This document shows positions 37,819 through 46,593 of a stretch of 46,700 bases of DNA, piece by piece (within the stretch, counting starts at the first letter, position 1; every line of letters starts with the position of its first letter). Below the pieces are notes generated by a model. It was not told the origin of the DNA. It saw nothing but the letters and a program-made list of their open reading frames with translations, and made no database searches. Source of the stretch: an uncultured beta proteobacterium (lineage in GTDB: Bacteria > Pseudomonadota > Gammaproteobacteria > Burkholderiales > SG8-41); contig CAITMU010000128.1 in assembly GCA_903893565.1 (NCBI GenBank), positions 1-46,700 of the forward strand, given 5' to 3'. The translations under genes and the position numbers were made by a program.

Positions 37819-39483
37819 ATGTCAAAGCATTCCCAAGCCACTTCACCCCAAGTGAACTCCCCGGTGGCGTTAAACGACCGGGCAGCGGCTATCGTGTTAC
37901 GCCATCAAGCGCAAAAAATCCCTCACAAACGCTTCGTGGTGACAGCCTCACAAACGATCACCTACCAAGAGGCCGATCAGCGCGCTGATACCGTCGCTAA
38001 CGCCTTCTTGGCCCTAGGCATTGGCGTGGGTGAGCGGGTAGCGATTCTCATGAATAATGGCATCGAATACCTTGATGTGTGGTTTGGTCTGTCACGCATT
38101 GGAGGAATTCAACTGCCTTTAAACACTGCCTACAAAACGCCTCAATTACGACATACCCTCCAGCGCGCCCCGGTAAGCGCTATTGTCGTACACAGCGCCC
38201 TTTTACCAGAGCTCTTACCCCTTTTAAAAGAACTACCAACATTAAAAAAAGTGATTCTCGTGGGCGAGCCTGTCGCCGCCTCTACCCTTCATTCTTGTGT
38301 ATCGTGGGAGGCTTTTTTACAGCTTACGGCACCCATAAAAAACACCTTCGAACTTCGTGCAAGCTTGGCCGGTGCCATCATGAATACCTCCGGCACTACA
38401 GGTCCGTCTAAAGGGGTCATCCTCTCCCACGCTCAGCAATACATCCTGGGTCGAAACATTGCCAAGGACATGAATTTGCAGCCTGACGATGTGTATTACA
38501 ATTTTTTTCCGCTCTTTCACAACACCGCACAGGCTATGATCACCCTACCGGTGTTATTAACCGGTTGCACCATGGTGCTGACTGAACGGTTCAGTGCCTC
38601 TTCCTTCTGGTCTGAAGTGAAAACCTTTGGCTGCACTGCCTTTTACTATATCGGTGAGATTCTTCACATTCTTTTAAAAACACAGCCACCAGAACCCATC
38701 GGTCCCCATCGGCTACGAATCGGTTGGGGCATCGGGGCCAGTGCTTTAGACTTCGACACCTTTCAAGATCGTTATCAAGTAAAGCTACGTACGGGCTATG
38801 GTTCGACCGAGGCCAACGTACCGGTCTTCCTGCCACCCAACGTGAGCCATGACGGGAGTGTTGGACGGGCGATTGAAGGATTTGAAATTCGAATCGCCGA
38901 CCATGATATGAACCCGCTACCGCCTTTGCAAAAGGGTGAGATTATGGTGCGCTCACAAGAGTCTTGTGCGCTCATGATGGGCTATGATGCCGACCCCTTA
39001 GCCACCCTAACCGCTTGGCAGGACCTGTGGTTTCATACGGGAGACGCCGGATACTTGGATGAACACGGAGGGCTTTATTTTGTGGGGCGACTCAAAGATG
39101 CCATCCGCGTTCGTGGAGAAAATATCTCGGCATTCGAAGTCGAGCAAGTCATCTCACAATGTGAAGGGGTCATGGAAGTAGCGGCGATTGCCGTGCCTTG
39201 TGAATTAGGGGGAGACGATCTTAAAATTGTCGTTGTAATGAGTCCTGGGGTTCCAGAATCCCCCGAACCCCTGATCCTCGAGGCTCAACGCTTGTTGCCC
39301 AAATTCGCTATTCCACGCTATGTGGAATTCGTCAGCACCCTTCCCAAAACAGAAACTAATAAAGTTCGCAAAAACGTCTTGCGCGAAATCCCATTTAACG
39401 ATAAAACTTGGGATAGACTTAAGGGTTCGGATCGTGCAAAACCGTTAAGCGTATCGCAACAACAAAAACAGCAACAACAATAG
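37819..39483 (+). CDS. acyl-CoA ligase (CaiC-like ANL enzyme)
   Basis: 554 residues from ATG 37819; an in-frame TTG at 37795 is less likely. AMP-binding motifs are MNTSGTTGPSKGVILSH (A3), RTGYGSTEANV (A5), WFHTGDAGYLDEHG (A7) and FVGRLKDAIRVRGENISAFEVE (A8). The catalytic Lys of the C-terminal domain is in PKTETNKVRK. Overall it resembles crotonobetaine/carnitine-CoA ligases. It would activate the acid imported via the Bug receptor upstream. The extreme C-terminus is a glutamine-rich tail (QQQKQQQQ) encoded by a CAA/CAG run, absent from the family core. The exact substrate is unknown. Confidence 0.9.
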   Translation: MSKHSQATSPQVNSPVALNDRAAAIVLRHQAQKIPHKRFVVTASQTITYQEADQRADTVANAFLALGIGVGERVAILMNNGIEYLDVWFGLSRIGGIQLPLNTAYKTPQLRHTLQRAPVSAIVVHSALLPELLPLLKELPTLKKVILVGEPVAASTLHSCVSWEAFLQLTAPIKNTFELRASLAGAIMNTSGTTGPSKGVILSHAQQYILGRNIAKDMNLQPDDVYYNFFPLFHNTAQAMITLPVLLTGCTMVLTERFSASSFWSEVKTFGCTAFYYIGEILHILLKTQPPEPIGPHRLRIGWGIGASALDFDTFQDRYQVKLRTGYGSTEANVPVFLPPNVSHDGSVGRAIEGFEIRIADHDMNPLPPLQKGEIMVRSQESCALMMGYDADPLATLTAWQDLWFHTGDAGYLDEHGGLYFVGRLKDAIRVRGENISAFEVEQVISQCEGVMEVAAIAVPCELGGDDLKIVVVMSPGVPESPEPLILEAQRLLPKFAIPRYVEFVSTLPKTETNKVRKNVLREIPFNDKTWDRLKGSDRAKPLSVSQQQKQQQQ

Positions 39484-39538
39484 TAGTTGTAGAAAAAGGT
39501 TCTAACCATCTTTTTTATTCACCGAGGAAGGAAATATT

Positions 39539-40291
39539 ATGTTTGATTTACATGGCAAAGTGGCTCTGGTCACTGGCGCGAGTCGCGGTATCGGTCGCAG
39601 TGTTGCAGTGAGTCTGGCCAAGGCCGGCGCCAATCTAGCGTTAACCGGACGCGATGAAAGTGCTTTGGAAGAAACTCGCCTAGCAGTGGTGGCCTGTGGC
39701 GTCAAAGCCCTTTGCATTAAAACCGATGTCACACGCGCAGAAAGTATCGAGGCAGCTGTGACTCAAACACAAAAAACCCTCGGCAAAATTGATACCCTCG
39801 TTTGCAACGCCGGTGTACAAAAACTCAAACCCTTTTTGGACATGAAGCCCGAGGATTGGCGCTCACTCATTTCCACCAATCTAGAAGGCGCGATCATGAC
39901 CATGCAAACTGTCGGTCGCGGTATGGTTGAACAAAAAAGTGGGTCCATCATTACCATGGCCTCCATCTATAGCTTTGTGGGCGCGCCCTGGAACTCGATC
40001 TATTGTATGACCAAAGGCGGACTCACCCAATTATCCAAAGCGCTCGCCGTCGAGTGGGCACGCTACAACGTCCGGGTCAATGCGATTTGCCCGGGTTGGA
40101 TCGAAACGGATTTAACCAAACCTTACATGCTAGACCCCAAAACGGTGGAGGCTGGACTGCGTCAAATCCCCTTACGCCGCTTCGGTCAACCCGAGGACAT
40201 TGGCCCCATGGCGGTGTATTTAGCCTCTGATGAATCTTCTTTTGTCACGGGTCAAGCCTACGTCATCGACGGCGGCCAAATTGCCCATTAA
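39539..40291 (+). CDS. SDR-family oxidoreductase
   Basis: 250 residues of classical SDR type with a good ribosome site (GAGGAAGGA). The cofactor motif TGASRGIGRSV is near residues 13-23, NAGVQ follows at about 90, and the catalytic set is Ser in TMASIYSF and Tyr/Lys in YCMTKGG. The C-terminal VIDGGQIAH is typical. It probably oxidises a hydroxyl group or reduces a keto group on a CoA intermediate made by the ligase upstream. Short gaps to both neighbours (55 and 33 nt) place it in the operon. Confidence 0.92.
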   Translation: MFDLHGKVALVTGASRGIGRSVAVSLAKAGANLALTGRDESALEETRLAVVACGVKALCIKTDVTRAESIEAAVTQTQKTLGKIDTLVCNAGVQKLKPFLDMKPEDWRSLISTNLEGAIMTMQTVGRGMVEQKSGSIITMASIYSFVGAPWNSIYCMTKGGLTQLSKALAVEWARYNVRVNAICPGWIETDLTKPYMLDPKTVEAGLRQIPLRRFGQPEDIGPMAVYLASDESSFVTGQAYVIDGGQIAH

Positions 40292-40324
40292 AGCTCAGAA
40301 GCGACAGACAGGACAATCAACATT

Positions 40325-41236
40325 ATGAATCCAGATAGCCCCAACGTTCGAAAAAAACGCATCATCGAGTTAGATCAAGCCCTCGCTCACGTTAAGGATG
40401 GAATGACCATTGGCATCGGTGGCTTTATTAATTCCAGTCACCCGATGCACGTGGTGCGCGGACTTATCAAAAAAGGTTTTAAAAACCTAACCGTCGTCGG
40501 CCCCGCCTCTTCAGGACTTGAAATCGATTTACTCATTGCGGCTGGTGTGGCTAAAAAAATCATCGCCCCCTATGTCGGAGGAGAAGCCTTGGCACCCATC
40601 GGGCCGGCCTTTCGTGCGGCCGCTGAGCGGGGACTCATTGAAGTGTTTGAACTTGATGAGGCGATGTACTATGCCGCCCTACGAGCGGCCGCCCAACGCG
40701 TGCCCTTTAACCCCTGGCGATCCGGAGTCGGCACCTCATTTCCTGAAATGAACCCGATGATCAAAAGCTTTAAAGACCCCATCAATGGCGAGACATTGTT
40801 AGCCATACCGGCCGTTAATATCGATGTGGCTTTCTTACACGCCGCCGTCTCCGACTACTACGGTAACGTGCAATATATCGGACACGGTTACGGCGACCGC
40901 GCCATCTATGCCGCCGCTGATAAAACCTTTGTTCAAGTCGAAAAAGTTGTCTCGAACGAAGAAATTCGCGCCGACCCGATAAAAACGGCCATTCCCGGAG
41001 CCGATGGCATTATCCGCGCTCCGTTTGGTGCACATCCTTACTCCAGTCCAGGCCATTACATCGAAGACAAAGCGCATATCAAAAAATATGTCCAAGCTGC
41101 CACCGCATGGGCAAAAACCAACGACTTTGCTCCTTTGCAAGCCTATCTCGATGAATTCGTCTTGGGACCCAAAGACCCCATCGAATACTTAGAGCGCGTG
41201 GGACTGCGTCAACTCTTAACTTTGAACGAGTATTAA
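40325..41236 (+). CDS. CoA-transferase family I alpha subunit (GctA/IpdA-like)
   Basis: 303 residues. The alpha-subunit fold begins LDQALAHVKDGMTIGIGGF (about 17-34), with HPMHVVRGLIKKG, and NLTVVGPASSGLEIDLLIAAG. The middle part FELDEAMYYAALRAAAQRVPFNPWRSG and the late KTFVQVEKVV are like GctA/IpdA proteins. It pairs with the next gene (17-nt gap). Related heterodimers either transfer CoA between acids or, as in IpdAB of steroid degradation, hydrolyse a ring C-C bond of a CoA thioester. The beta subunit decides which is more likely here. Confidence 0.9.
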   Translation: MNPDSPNVRKKRIIELDQALAHVKDGMTIGIGGFINSSHPMHVVRGLIKKGFKNLTVVGPASSGLEIDLLIAAGVAKKIIAPYVGGEALAPIGPAFRAAAERGLIEVFELDEAMYYAALRAAAQRVPFNPWRSGVGTSFPEMNPMIKSFKDPINGETLLAIPAVNIDVAFLHAAVSDYYGNVQYIGHGYGDRAIYAAADKTFVQVEKVVSNEEIRADPIKTAIPGADGIIRAPFGAHPYSSPGHYIEDKAHIKKYVQAATAWAKTNDFAPLQAYLDEFVLGPKDPIEYLERVGLRQLLTLNEY

Positions 41237-41253
41237 AGCGGGAGACTTTTTTA

Positions 41254-42051
41254 ATGAATACCATAACTATGCAAGCCACCCGTAAAGAAATCATGGCCAC
41301 CGTTTTAGCTCGAGATCTGGTCGACGGCGAATGGGTGGAAGTCGGCGCCAACCTACCCGTGCCTCGGGCAGGCGTCTTATTGGCCCATCTCTTATGGGGC
41401 GCCAATATGAGTGTCATGGTCGCCATGACCAAGGCCAACGTTTTAAACGAACCGGTGATCGAAGAGTTCGAACTCATCACCGATCACCGCGCCACGCGAT
41501 GGGCAGAGGCTTATTATCTACACAATGATCTCGTAGAAAACATGAAGTTTCGTCACCGCGGCGTCTTTTTTGCAGGTGCCCTGCAAATAGACCCCTTTGG
41601 CAACAGCAACTTAATCGGCATCGGCAAAGACTACAAGGCACTTAAATTTCGTGGTCCGGGTGCGATCGGGGTCTGTAACGCAACCGTCATGAATAGTCGC
41701 TTTCACCTCGTAGTCAACTCTCATGACCCTCGAATCTTTGTGCCAAAGTGTGACTTTATTTCCGCACTGGGTTGGGGCCAAGGCGGGGAAGATGCACGCA
41801 CTAAATTGGGATTACCAGGCGGCGGACCACGCTATGTGGTCACCCCCTTATGCGTGATGGATTTTGAACCCGGAAGTAAACGCATGCGCCTTAAATCCTT
41901 GCATCCTGGCGTAGACATAGAAGAAGTTAAAAAAAATACCGGCTTCGAATTAATCATACCCGCCAAAGTCCCCACCACCGAACCACCGAGTGCAGAAGAA
42001 CTCAAAGTGCTTCGTGAGCGCATCGATGTACAAGGAGCGCTGCGTCAGTAA
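41254..42051 (+). CDS. CoA-transferase family I beta subunit lacking the usual catalytic Glu (IpdB-like)
   Basis: 265 residues, partner of the alpha subunit immediately upstream. The N-terminal EIMATVLARDLVDGEWVEVGANLP fits the beta-subunit fold. Where GctB-type enzymes carry the CoA-accepting glutamate (YESG/YEAG), this protein reads VAMTKANV, with no acidic residue. Later segments RGVFFAGALQIDPFGNSNLIGIG and VTPLCVMDFEP are typical of the IpdB-like branch. The missing Glu argues against ordinary CoA transfer and for a hydrolase-type activity such as IpdAB; this rests on a by-eye alignment. Confidence 0.87.
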   Translation: MNTITMQATRKEIMATVLARDLVDGEWVEVGANLPVPRAGVLLAHLLWGANMSVMVAMTKANVLNEPVIEEFELITDHRATRWAEAYYLHNDLVENMKFRHRGVFFAGALQIDPFGNSNLIGIGKDYKALKFRGPGAIGVCNATVMNSRFHLVVNSHDPRIFVPKCDFISALGWGQGGEDARTKLGLPGGGPRYVVTPLCVMDFEPGSKRMRLKSLHPGVDIEEVKKNTGFELIIPAKVPTTEPPSAEELKVLRERIDVQGALRQ

Positions 42052-42118
42052 CAATACTTTCATGCAATCTATTTTTTTCTACACAATCGATTATTACCAA
42101 ACATAGAGAGGTCAACTT

Positions 42119-42907
42119 ATGGCTCACGAATGGGCAACCAAAATCAGTCGCGTTATGCAAGGCAAAGTCATTATTCATGGTTATTCCCATGAAGATTTGA
42201 TTGGTCACTACAGTTATGCTGATGGGGTTTTTCTGACCCTTCGTGGAGAACTCCCCACCCCACAGGAAAGTCGCATGATGGATGCGATGTTAAATAGTCT
42301 CTTGGATCATGGCTTTGTGGCAGCCAGTGTTTTAGCCGCCCGCTACGCCGCCTCCGGCAACCCGCAACTCGTGCCCGGAACCGCGGCAGGATTACTCACC
42401 GCAGGCTCCAATACCATCTCTCCACAGCACAGCGCGGAGTTTCTCGACAACGCCATCAAACGCATGAAAAGCGAAAACTTAAGCCTCGAGCAAACAGCTG
42501 TCAAAATTGTGGCTGAAGTGCGCAGTCAAAAAAAGCGTATTCCCGGACTCGGTCACCCGACCCACAAGGGAGATGATTTCCGAACCACTCGTCTTCGTCA
42601 AGTGGCCAAAGACAATGGTTTCCTTGGCGACAAAATCACCATGTTTGAAGCCATTCATGCCGAGTTTTTACGCTCTACCGGCAAACAAGGCATCTGCATC
42701 AATGTTGACGGCATGCTTGGTGCCATTATGAGTCAAATGGGATTTCGCCCCATGCAAATGGCGGCGGTGGCTTTAATCGCTGTAGTGCCTGGCATTATGG
42801 CCCATGTGATTGAAGAAATTGAAGAGGGTAAGCCGTTGCGTATTGTTCGCGATGAGGAATGCGACTATATCGGCAAGGCTGAGCGCGCAGTACCAAAACG
42901 CAGTTAA
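42119..42907 (+). CDS. short citrate-synthase-fold enzyme (citryl-CoA lyase-like)
   Basis: 262 residues, roughly 60% of a full citrate synthase, and similar in size to stand-alone citryl-CoA lyase-like proteins. The three catalytic positions are kept: His64 in DHGFVAAS, His146 in IPGLGHPTHKGDD and Asp197 in INVDGMLGAI. The N-terminal large-domain helices of citrate synthase are mostly absent. Such enzymes cleave or form C-C bonds in CoA esters of 3-hydroxy-3-carboxy acids. AGAGAGG lies upstream of ATG. Its position between the CoA-transferase-like pair and BKACE suggests it acts on a branched CoA intermediate, which is inference. Confidence 0.87.
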   Translation: MAHEWATKISRVMQGKVIIHGYSHEDLIGHYSYADGVFLTLRGELPTPQESRMMDAMLNSLLDHGFVAASVLAARYAASGNPQLVPGTAAGLLTAGSNTISPQHSAEFLDNAIKRMKSENLSLEQTAVKIVAEVRSQKKRIPGLGHPTHKGDDFRTTRLRQVAKDNGFLGDKITMFEAIHAEFLRSTGKQGICINVDGMLGAIMSQMGFRPMQMAAVALIAVVPGIMAHVIEEIEEGKPLRIVRDEECDYIGKAERAVPKRS

Positions 42908-42937
42908 CCAATCAATTAAGAGAAAGGAAATGAGAAG

Positions 42938-43963
42938 ATGAGTGACGACAAAATCAAATGGGATCAAGTCAATAAGTGGGTGGCACGTTCGGGATTAAAA
43001 ACCACCTGGAAACCCTACGGTATGCCTGAAGTGCTGGATCCTTTTACCAGCCGGTTTGCGGATATTGATCCCATGCCCAAATGGAATATACCCAATAAGG
43101 TGATGATTTCAGCGACCATTACCGGGGCTTTTTTTAGTAAGCGCAGCAACCCCAATCAACCCATCTCAGTCAACGAGATTCGGGATTCTGCCGAAGAATG
43201 CATTCAAGCGGGTGCACCCAACATTCATATCCATGTACGCGATGATGGCGGTTACAATGCGCTGGACCCACAACGCTTTCATGATGTCATTGCCCCCCTA
43301 AAAAAGAAATACCCCGAGGTGATGTTTGATGGCTGCCTTGTGGCTGTCACGGATGAGGAAAGTGCCGTGATGGAGTCCACCATGAAAATGGGCCTCTTTG
43401 ATGCACTGCCCGTCAATACGACAGCCATTTGCTGTGGTGACAGCATGTTCTTCAAATCCCCACATGTGGTGATTAAAAAAGCCCAGATGGCCCAAGAAAG
43501 TGGCTGTAAACCCATTATTTCCGTCTACGATGATGGCGACATCGATAATGCGCGTCGCTTCTTAGTTGAAAGTAAATTACTCAAGCCTCCCTACTACTGG
43601 TTAATTCTGCCCGCCCTGCCCGGTTGCAGTCCGATGCATAACCCCGAGCAAATGGTCGATGCATTAATGCGCATGGTGCGCACCATCCGTGATATTGATC
43701 CGAATTGTTTTATCTTGGTGTGCGCCGCTGGCCGAGCCAGTACGTATCTTGCCACCTTCGCGATGTTACTAGGACTTCATATCCGAGTCGGTATGGAGGA
43801 CACCCTCTGGCCCTATCCTCACCGCGACGACATTATCAAACGCAATGTGGATCACTTCTTACAATTAAAACAAATTGCACATTTACTGGGTCGCGAAGTC
43901 ATGACGCCTGCCGAGTATAGAAAAGCTTTAGGTATGCCCGCGAAAACACCAGCGGCCGCCTAA
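42938..43963 (+). CDS. BKACE family enzyme (beta-keto acid cleavage, DUF849)
   Basis: 341 residues. BKACE enzymes use Zn to condense a beta-keto acid with acetyl-CoA and release acetoacetate plus a new CoA ester. The TIM barrel starts at VMISATITGAF (about 55-65). Zn ligands are His97 and His99 in NIHIHVRDDGG and a Glu in the late RVGMEDTLW. An N-terminal extension of about 50 residues precedes the barrel, longer than in Kce. It lies 30 nt after the lyase-like gene. The substrate cannot be predicted without modelling the pocket. Confidence 0.9.
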   Translation: MSDDKIKWDQVNKWVARSGLKTTWKPYGMPEVLDPFTSRFADIDPMPKWNIPNKVMISATITGAFFSKRSNPNQPISVNEIRDSAEECIQAGAPNIHIHVRDDGGYNALDPQRFHDVIAPLKKKYPEVMFDGCLVAVTDEESAVMESTMKMGLFDALPVNTTAICCGDSMFFKSPHVVIKKAQMAQESGCKPIISVYDDGDIDNARRFLVESKLLKPPYYWLILPALPGCSPMHNPEQMVDALMRMVRTIRDIDPNCFILVCAAGRASTYLATFAMLLGLHIRVGMEDTLWPYPHRDDIIKRNVDHFLQLKQIAHLLGREVMTPAEYRKALGMPAKTPAAA

Positions 43964-43988
43964 CGTTAAATTCATAGGAAAAAAACAG

Positions 43989-44834
43989 ATGAATCAAGAT
44001 TTTGCAGGCAAGGTGGTTCTCGTCACCGGAGGGGGACGAGGCTTGGGTCAGGGTACGTGTGTGGAATTAGCCTCCAGAGGTGCTCGGGTGGCCGTAGCGG
44101 ACCGCAAAGCAGAAATTGCCGATGAAACCGTCGCCTTGTGTAATAAAGCCGGTGAGGGTTCTCACGCCTTTCTTTTTAATCAAGCGAAAGCCGAAAGTGT
44201 TGAAAACCTCATCACCGAGGTCGTCGCTCACTACGGTCAGATTGATCTACTCTTTGCTAACGCGGGTACCGGCCAATTCGTGCCGATCGTTGACATGAAA
44301 AAAACTGACTGGGATTTTATTATCCAGGTCAATCTGAATGGCACCTTTTATGTGTGCCAAGAAGTGGCCAAGCAAATGATCAAAAGAGGTAAAGGCGGCA
44401 AAATCGTATTAACCGCCTCCTCTGGCTCCAAGGTCATTGCCGATCAATTAGGCGCTTACTGCGCCTCCAAAGCCGCTGTTGAAATGTTAATGAAACACAT
44501 GGCCGCCGAATTAGGCAATTACCGTATCAACGTCAACGCGATTTTGCCCGGTGTGATCGAAACCGGGATGACCACCCCAATGCTCAGAGACGAACGGATG
44601 CAACGCATGCTGATTCGCGAAACACCGGTCGGGCGCTGGGGTAAACCACAAGATGTTGCCAAACTCGTCGCCTTTTTGCTCTCCGATGATGCCTCTTATA
44701 TCAACGGCGAAGGGATCATGATTGATGGCGGACAAACCTTGCACGGCTTTCCTCGCTGGTATGCGCTCGACTACACCAAGGAAAACGTTTGCGATTGGGA
44801 AGAGCGCTTTAATGAATATCCTTACAAGGCCTAA
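43989..44834 (+). CDS. SDR-family oxidoreductase, C-terminally extended
   Basis: 281 residues. TGGGRGLGQGT is near residues 14-24, NAGTG at about 92, Ser in LTASSGSKV and the catalytic YCASK are intact. The usual MIDGGQTLHG ending is followed by about 30 extra residues (FPRWYALDYTKENVCDWEERF...), which could cover the active site or form an oligomer contact. It begins 25 nt after the BKACE gene. It is distinct in sequence from the SDR at 39539, so two different redox steps are likely in the pathway. Confidence 0.92.
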   Translation: MNQDFAGKVVLVTGGGRGLGQGTCVELASRGARVAVADRKAEIADETVALCNKAGEGSHAFLFNQAKAESVENLITEVVAHYGQIDLLFANAGTGQFVPIVDMKKTDWDFIIQVNLNGTFYVCQEVAKQMIKRGKGGKIVLTASSGSKVIADQLGAYCASKAAVEMLMKHMAAELGNYRINVNAILPGVIETGMTTPMLRDERMQRMLIRETPVGRWGKPQDVAKLVAFLLSDDASYINGEGIMIDGGQTLHGFPRWYALDYTKENVCDWEERFNEYPYKA

Positions 44835-44874
44835 ATTCTCCGATCGCACTGGCTTCTCCTAGAGGAATACAAAC

Positions 44875-44913
44875 ATGGCAAACATGGCCTGTGTGGCCGC
44901 TGGATCAATTTGA
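44875..44913 (+). CDS. possible 12-codon leader ORF overlapping the next start
   Basis: ATG at 44875 has AGAGGA (44861-44866) 8 nt upstream and encodes MANMACVAAGSI. Its TGA stop (44911-44913) overlaps the ATG of the following gene by one base (TGATG). The downstream ATG has no clear SD of its own, so ribosomes may reach it by termination-reinitiation. It is too short to judge by coding bias. Confidence 0.35.
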   Translation: MANMACVAAGSI

Positions 44914-46430
44914 TGAGTGCCTTTGATACCGATGTCATTGTCGTGGGTGGCGGAGGCGCCGCACTAGCCGCCGCCAGTGCGGCCGCACAAATGGGGCGGC
45001 GTGTCATCTTGCTAGAAAAAAGTCCCCAACTCGGCGGCTCCACCGCGTGGTCGGTGGGCTCAGTATCGGCGACCCAAACCCCACACCAGAAGAAGCTTGG
45101 CATTGAAGATCATCCGGATTATCACTGGGAGGACATGAAGCTTTTTTCAGGTCCATTGGCCTCTCGGGATAATTTTGATCTTGCACGAGTGCTCGCTGAC
45201 AACACACCCAAAATGTTTGAATGGCTCTTATCCACGGGGCTAGAGTTTATCGGCCCCCTACCCGAGCCCCCCCATCGCCTTGCCAGGATGCACAATGTGT
45301 TACCCAACTCCCGTGCCTTCCCCTACCTCCTCGGTCGTCATTGCCGGAGCCTAGGCGTTGAAATTCGCTTAAATTCGGCGGTGAGTGGCCTCATTCGACA
45401 AACCCCACAAGGGGCTGTGATCGGCGTAACGGTTAAGAGCAACAACGGACCAACACAAAAGCTCACAGCCCGTCTTGGGGTGGTGCTCGCCTGTGGCGAT
45501 TACAGTGGGGGCCGTGAACTGAAAGCCCAGTATGGTTCTGAATTAATCGCGGCCGTAGATGCCATTAATGTCTACAACACAGGTGACGGCATTCGTATGG
45601 GTATGGATTGTGGCTCCCCCATTTTAAATGGGGATCACATCAGAGGACCCATCCTACGCTTTATCCCGCCTAAAAAAGCCCATTGGGTACAGCAACTGCC
45701 CCCACTGCCTGTGATCACGCGCTTAATGCACTGGGGCTTTGACCGACTGCCCAAAAAGTGGCTTCGTCCGCTCTTATTAAGTTATCTCACCACGGCTCTG
45801 GCCCCTGAAAAAGCAATCTACGATAGTGGCGCCATACTGGTAGATCTGGATGGGCTACGTTTCACCAATGAATGTGATCTTCCCGCCCGTCGTGCCGCCA
45901 TAAGACCCCAGGGCATGGCTCACATGGTGTTTGATCACACCGTGGCTGAAAAATATCAAGCGTGGCCGCACTATATCTCGACTGCCCCATCGGTGGGTTA
46001 TGCCTATGTCAATGATTACCGACGTAATCGAAAAGATATTTTTCATTGTGCCCCCACCATACGTGAATTAGCCCACCAAATGAACGTATCGGCTGGGGCC
46101 CTTGAAGCGACTATCCACGCCTACAATTCGGGAGAAGACCAAGCTGAGGCTCCCGCACGAGGTCTGCGCCCCCCCATTATTACGCCGCCTTTCTACGCAC
46201 TGGGTCCGGCTAAAGCCTACATCATATTTACTAACGGGGGACTTAAAGTCAGCCATCAACTCGAGGTGTTAAACGACAAAAATGTCCCCATACCCGGTTT
46301 GTATGCTGCAGGGGCCAATGGCCAGGGCGGGATGTTGCTCGAGGGTCATGGTCACCACCTCGGTTGGGCGTTTGTGTCAGGACGCATTGCCGGTCGCCAG
46401 GCAGCCCTTTTTGAACGTCCTTCAGAATAA
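44913..46430 (+). CDS. FAD-dependent oxidoreductase, fumarate reductase/ketosteroid dehydrogenase family
   Basis: 505 residues from ATG 44913 (a TTG one codon earlier is in frame). The FAD motif is VIVVGGGGAALAAASAA, then LLEKSPQLGGSTAWSVGSVSA. The substrate-side block YIIFTNGGLKVS is near residue 432, and the closing FAD contact is GLYAAGANGQGGMLLEGHGHHLGW. It shares GPL-EPPHR-RMH-V-PNS with the protein at 33958-35490. It is the last gene of the plus-strand cluster and may introduce or remove a double bond alpha to a carbonyl. It appears complete. Confidence 0.9.
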   Translation: MSAFDTDVIVVGGGGAALAAASAAAQMGRRVILLEKSPQLGGSTAWSVGSVSATQTPHQKKLGIEDHPDYHWEDMKLFSGPLASRDNFDLARVLADNTPKMFEWLLSTGLEFIGPLPEPPHRLARMHNVLPNSRAFPYLLGRHCRSLGVEIRLNSAVSGLIRQTPQGAVIGVTVKSNNGPTQKLTARLGVVLACGDYSGGRELKAQYGSELIAAVDAINVYNTGDGIRMGMDCGSPILNGDHIRGPILRFIPPKKAHWVQQLPPLPVITRLMHWGFDRLPKKWLRPLLLSYLTTALAPEKAIYDSGAILVDLDGLRFTNECDLPARRAAIRPQGMAHMVFDHTVAEKYQAWPHYISTAPSVGYAYVNDYRRNRKDIFHCAPTIRELAHQMNVSAGALEATIHAYNSGEDQAEAPARGLRPPIITPPFYALGPAKAYIIFTNGGLKVSHQLEVLNDKNVPIPGLYAAGANGQGGMLLEGHGHHLGWAFVSGRIAGRQAALFERPSE

Positions 46431-46593
46431 GACCGAAGCGCGTTGACACCACGGTCGATTAATTCACTAATCGTTAAGACGGATAATCATTATTACCAAC
46501 GCGATGACGAGGGCAATCAAAATTGGGAAGGTTTATTGAGCCGCGAATAAAAATAGTGATTAACTGCCACGAGACCCCCATATACCCGCCCGA

